NCBI RefSeq assembly: GCF_954871325.1 | Contig: NC_088775.1 | Location: forward strand, 12,253,561-12,317,560 | Reading direction: 5' to 3' | DNA from: Gordionus sp. m RMFG-2023 | Taxonomy: Eukaryota; Nematomorpha; Gordioida; Chordodea; Parachordodidae | DNA length: 64,000 nt | The notes under the pieces: generated by a model | Seen by the model: the letters and a program-made list of their open reading frames with translations, nothing else | Databases searched by the model: none | Told to the model about the DNA's origin: nothing | Translations under genes and position numbers: made by a program | Part shown: piece after piece, positions 57,201-63,200 of the stretch | How the letters are laid out: the number at the start of each line of letters is the position of its first letter | Position numbering within the stretch: the first letter of the stretch is position 1

Positions 57201-60200
57201 ACGAATATGTAGGATTATAGGTTAGAGAGATATGGATTGGGGGTTGGTTAAGATTTATTGAAAATGGTTTTTAATTAAAATATAATCATTTTTTATTAAT
57301 AATTTGTCAAATGTGACAGGTCATGTGATTAAAAATTAATTTCCTTGAGCTGGACCACAATCTAAAATTTACTGGTCTTATTTGATTGGTACAAATTAGA
57401 GGTCTGCATTGGGAGGGCTTTCGGCCCGCGCGTCCATCTAAGTGGGCGGGCAAAAAAAAATTTGAACGGGCAGGCGGGCGGTGGGTTAAAAAATTTAAAA
57501 TTATGGGCGGGTTGCTGGACGGGTTAAGAAATTTAACAATGAGCGGGCGGGTTAAAAAAATTTTAATCATTTAAGTAAATATTAATAAAAAATTGTTCCT
57601 ATGAACTTTTTTTGGATATTAAAAATTAAAATGTCCTTTTTTGGTAATATAAAAACTTTTTTCTTAAAATAAATAAACTTTTTTTGTATATTAAAACTAC
57701 ATTGGTGGAAACGACAAGAAAGAGATTTTCCAAAGCTATCAAGATTAGCAAGAAAAATATTGGCAATCTCTGCAACTAGTGCTTTTTCTGAAAGAGGATT
57801 TAGCATTGCTGAAAGTTTATAGAACAAAAAAGAACGTGTTTGAATCCAGAAAATGTCGATTCATTATTATTTTTGCATTATTACATATATAAATTTTATA
57901 TTTATATTACTTTCATAAATATTTTATTTGATCAAATAAATTATCCATAATTTTTGAATATTTTTTTATGCTTAATATAGTAATTTCCTAAAAAAAAATT
58001 TGCAGAGGTGTAATGCTGAAATTCTTTTTTATTAGATGCTTAAAAAATTGAGAACGGCCATAATTAATGTTTATAATAGCAGGCTTGGGTTAAAAAAAAT
58101 TTTTTTATAAATAATGGGTGGACGGGTAAAAAATTTTAGACTAATGTGAGGGTGGGCGGGTAAAAAAATCTAGACTAATGGGCAGGCGGGTATATTTTTT
58201 TTGAAAAATGGGCGGCTTGGGCGAGCGTAATTTTTTTTAAAACATTGGGTGGGCGGGCTTATGGTCCAAATCCTCCCAATGCAGATCTCAAGTAAAAATT
58301 TCCGTAAGTAAAAACATATATTCAATTCTTTTAAAAGAATCAAATACGAGTAATTCATTATTCGACTCTATGTTTTTGAATAGTTCTAGTCAAGAGAAGA
58401 CTTGAGTGTTATATCCGAAACATTTAATAATCTCGATATAATAATTCCATAGGGAGTATATTTATATATTTTTTTTATTTTTTCAAAGAAGCCAAAAGGG
58501 CATTTTATTTCAAAAAATGATTCAAATTTATAAAATTATAGCGAGTACAAAAAATATAAGTAATTTGATGTATTTTCATTCAAATATTTATTTTTTATAA
58601 TTAAAATATCCCAATTGGGTTCTTAGAGTAATAGCCAAAATGTTGAAATTCCTAAGATAAATCTTTTAATATTAAAAAAAATACAATGAACATGAATGGT
58701 TGTAAAAATTTAAATACAATGGTACAGAATTGGGCAGTACCGCAAATAATTTATCTAAGATACAAGATCCTTTAGCATCAGTATCTTTTTGACATTTTTA
58801 GTAAGATATTAATATCTATATCTAAGATCCTTTATTTGAAAAGAATCTTGTTTTCACTCTCTTGACAAAAGATACCGATAAAAATTCTTTTTAACATTCA
58901 TGTAATTTTACATATCACAGTATATAACTAATTTTCTTTGGGGATCTTGTATTAATTTCCTTATTTTTTTTCGTCATATTTTAAATATATTCACACCAAA
59001 ATTGGCTGGAAAATTTCCGACTCATATTAAGATAAATAGATATAAAATAACAACACCAAAACGAAATAAGTAAAAATTATATTTTATATATAAATGTAAC
59101 TAGATAGAATGCCATTATCAATTTTATGTAATATTTTTTAATTTGTAGGATGATTAACACTCATGATAGTGAAGAAGAAGGTAGTGAAATTCAAATTATG
59201 GAAATAAGTTCCCCTGAATCAAATCCCGATCTTAAAATTTTAGATGGAAATTTTTTTTAAATAAAAGTTAAAAAGGGCAATGTACAGGCTGAATGTAAAA
59301 CCTGTATAAATAAAAATTATAAAGGGTTCAGCATAAATTTTGTTGAACATATTAAAGTATATTATTTATAAAAGGGACATAGGTTATCTTAAAAATTCAA
59401 GTTTACAATATTGTCTACCTTTATTAAAAGCTGCCCAAGATGGTATGGGAAAAAAATTTAAAAAAATATTTTCCTATGATATGAATATTGAGATTTTTTT
59501 GGCATCAATCTCACATCCAAATTTTAGAACTCATGGATTGAGCCGGATCATAAAAAAATACTTTCAAAATATACTATTAAAAGAAGCCCTAAATGTAGTA
59601 CCAGAGTATATAAACAAGCTCAAACTATAACACCAATAGATTTAACATCTTATATAGAAAATGATGATTATTTTTCTTTTGGTGAAACAAATGTTGCTGA
59701 GTTTACAAATATTTAACTGGAGGTTTTAAATTATATTAAAGAAAGTAGAAATACATTATAAATGCTTAATTAATATCCTTTCATTATGAATTTTTTTTTA
59801 ATTACTTCTATACCTTCATCAACTCTAATTGAAAGGTTATTTAGTTTTTGCACAATGTTAAGTACGGAAACGGCAAATGATAATTTTTTTGAAAAATTTG
59901 ATTATCTTATAAAATAACAAATCTATTTTAAATACTCTTTTGCAAATTAATATTTCCTATCATTAAACTAGTCTGCCGTTCCTAGCAATGCTAAGAATGG
60001 GCTAATACTAATATTAAAATGCCCGATTATTATAATTAACTCATCATTAAATATTTATTAATCATTCTTATTATATGTTCACAAATAGATACTGTATTTT
60101 ATAAACTATTCTTATTTAATTGGTAATGATAATTTTAAAGTATCTTGTATAAGATACTCTAATTTAGCAAAAAATACAAGTATCCTTGTATGTTTTTGAT

Positions 60201-63200
60201 ATTTTGAAAAAGATACTAGTATCTGTATCTAAGATTCATTTTTTTTATAAGGAATTTGTATCTGTATCTAGATTCTTTTTCCAGAAAACCTGCCCAACTC
60301 TGCAATGGCAGTCAACATAAAAAATCTTCTCAATAAAAAAGAAGCCTTTTAAAAGGGCAAAATAAATTGGAAATAAATTTCATATGAAAGAGGGAATGAC
60401 ATTAGCTGTAAATGCCATTTATTTATTTTATATATCCTCCAAAAAAATAGAAGTTTTTTGTTGGAGATGACCCCAAAGATCTGGCCGTAAAAGTTGTCCA
60501 GAAGTCCAGCCCCGGCTTTAAAAAAAAAATGTTAAAAAATAAAATGTTGTTTTCGCTTTTTTCTCTTATAAAATTAAAATTTTTCTTTAGCGATTTTTAT
60601 TAAATTTAACTTTTAAAATACGTTGTATTTAAAAAAAAATCAAATCAAAAATTTCGGGCTGGGATAGGGCTTTTAAAAATGAACGAATCAGATTTTTTAA
60701 GGTATTTGAACAAAAAAAACATATATCATCACTATTTTTGATGCGTAACTCTTAGGCTGTGTTAAAACTTATTTCTGTTTAACCCAGGCTAAACATATTT
60801 TGAACTAGGACAACCCTATTTTGGTTTGTTTTAAGTTTACATATATTAAATAAATTATATTTGTTATTTATATTATTTTTTTCGGTACAAACAATGACGC
60901 GTAATCTTTTACGTAAATCTATATACCCTCTTTCTTTTTTAGGCTGTTTACCACGCAATCACAGTTAGAATTTGGGCAAAATATATAAAATATGCAGTGT
61001 TAGATGAAGTTAAACAGGTGACTATGACTGTTCTCTTTTTTCTACATATTAAAATACGTTCTTTTTAGGGAAGCCTATTCCACCCTATTTTTCTAATTAT
61101 TTTCTCCCATTTTTTATACTTGACAACAATCCAAATAACCTTATAAATCTATAAATATTATATATAAAATATTCGGTTTTAAATATAAGACCCGGCCCGG
61201 GTATATTTAAAATATTTAAATACGGCCTGGCCCTGCAGGTCTCTAAGTAGATAAGTTATTATAAAATACCGTTTAGCTAATACTCGATATTCTTTGTTAA
61301 TATTTAAAGTTTTAATAAAATCAGGTTTTTATATGCCTTCTTCAAACTAAAAAACATTTGTAGATTATAAGATTATCTGAACCTAAAATTAAAAAGCCAA
61401 AAAGCTGGAAAAGACCACTAAATTTTTTTTTAATTAAGGTTCTGTTTTTATTATGTTGAAGGTTTTATTTAAAATGTTGCTTTAAATATTTTTCTATGTT
61501 TGTTTTTAGCTAAGTTTTATATGGTAATATTAGTAATTAGAGGTGTACCAAATAGAGAATCTAAGATAAGAACCTAGATCCCTTTATTTAGATCTGACCA
61601 GTTATATTAATGAATACAGCCAATTAATTATATTTGATTCTGAAGATATACCATGAACAAATTTGAACATATTTTGAATTTAGATTCTATGTATAAGAGT
61701 TAATAGATATTTTTTATAGTGCTGTGCCGATCCACATATTGCACCGATCCGATCCGATCAAATATTTTTCACTATTGGCTCAAACGCGATCCGATATCGA
61801 TATTAGAATTCTGCAGATAACAAATTTTGCAAAATTATCTTTGTCTTTTGTAAAATATTTCCATAATTCAGATACCATAACTATAATAATTCTTTTATTT
61901 AAAGTATAAATAATAAAATTGGTGTTATTTAAAAAGATTTAAAATATATGAAATGGGTATTCCTTTCTATTTTTATTTTTAAAATACTATAAATCTATTT
62001 TAGAAATAAATAAAATTTAAGGGGTTTTGTGCATTTGCATTGTTTAAAAAAAATTATTTAGAAAATATTAATAATGTAAAATAAATATACATAAAATAAC
62101 AAATAAAATAAAAGTAAAAAGATTGGATAGGATCGGGTTTTTACAGGTATTGGCCTGATCCGATATTTTTGGAAAACACTAAATATCGGTGTCGATCCGA
62201 GCCGACATTTAATATTGGCAAAGCCCTATTTTTTTTATAAGATGTAATGTTTGTACCAGAACCAGTCAGGTAATTTTTAAAAAAAAATAGGAACTGGTAC
62301 CAACATCAGTATCAGTAAAATAATAAGGATCTGGTCATCCCTTTGAGATTGATTTTCAAAAATTTTAAAAACTTGGAATAGTAATATTAATTCATTATAT
62401 TTAAAAAATTAAGATATGTTCATATGTATAAAAAACAGTTAAATTTTTTATAAATATCATACATAATTATTTTATTTTGCATTATGAAAAACATGTTAAA
62501 TTATTAAGAATATTTGTTTCAAATATACAAAATAAAACCTGCATTAGATTGAGGAAGTTCATTAAAAGTTGCTGTTTCCAGAAGAGCTATTAAATTCAAA
62601 ACAGATGATTCATGTATAAAAATTTGGTTAGTTGAAATTTCCTTCAACACAAGTATTATAGTTTTCTGTATCAAGTATAAAAGATACATTAAAAAATTTA
62701 ATATATTTATAATATATTATTTTTATTATCCTTTCCTTATGATATATATATAGTATTACATAAAGTTAAAGAGTAAAAAGAAGTGCTTAATTTCAGAGAT
62801 AATTATTTTATAAAAATCATATAATAGCATAAATTTATATAAGGTTTACTCTTTCAACAGGAAAACTTGATTTATTTTGGAAAATGTAGATGAGATTACT
62901 GATACACATTCCATATGATTCAATTATATCTTCAAATAGGTAATTTGCTATTAAGATAAAAAAATAATAATATATGTAATAATATACATATAAAATAACC
63001 ACCTGTATCACTGCTTATCAAAAAATGCAAGGATAATGTCATAATAATTGATTTGGTACTCACGTCACTAATATCAGTGCTTTATAAATTTTATAATATA
63101 ATATATTATTAATAGTAACCTTTTTTTTATGATATTGATTAAATCATCTAAATTCGTTCTGTCTAAATTTCCATTTTTGGTGAAATTTAAAAATATTTTT

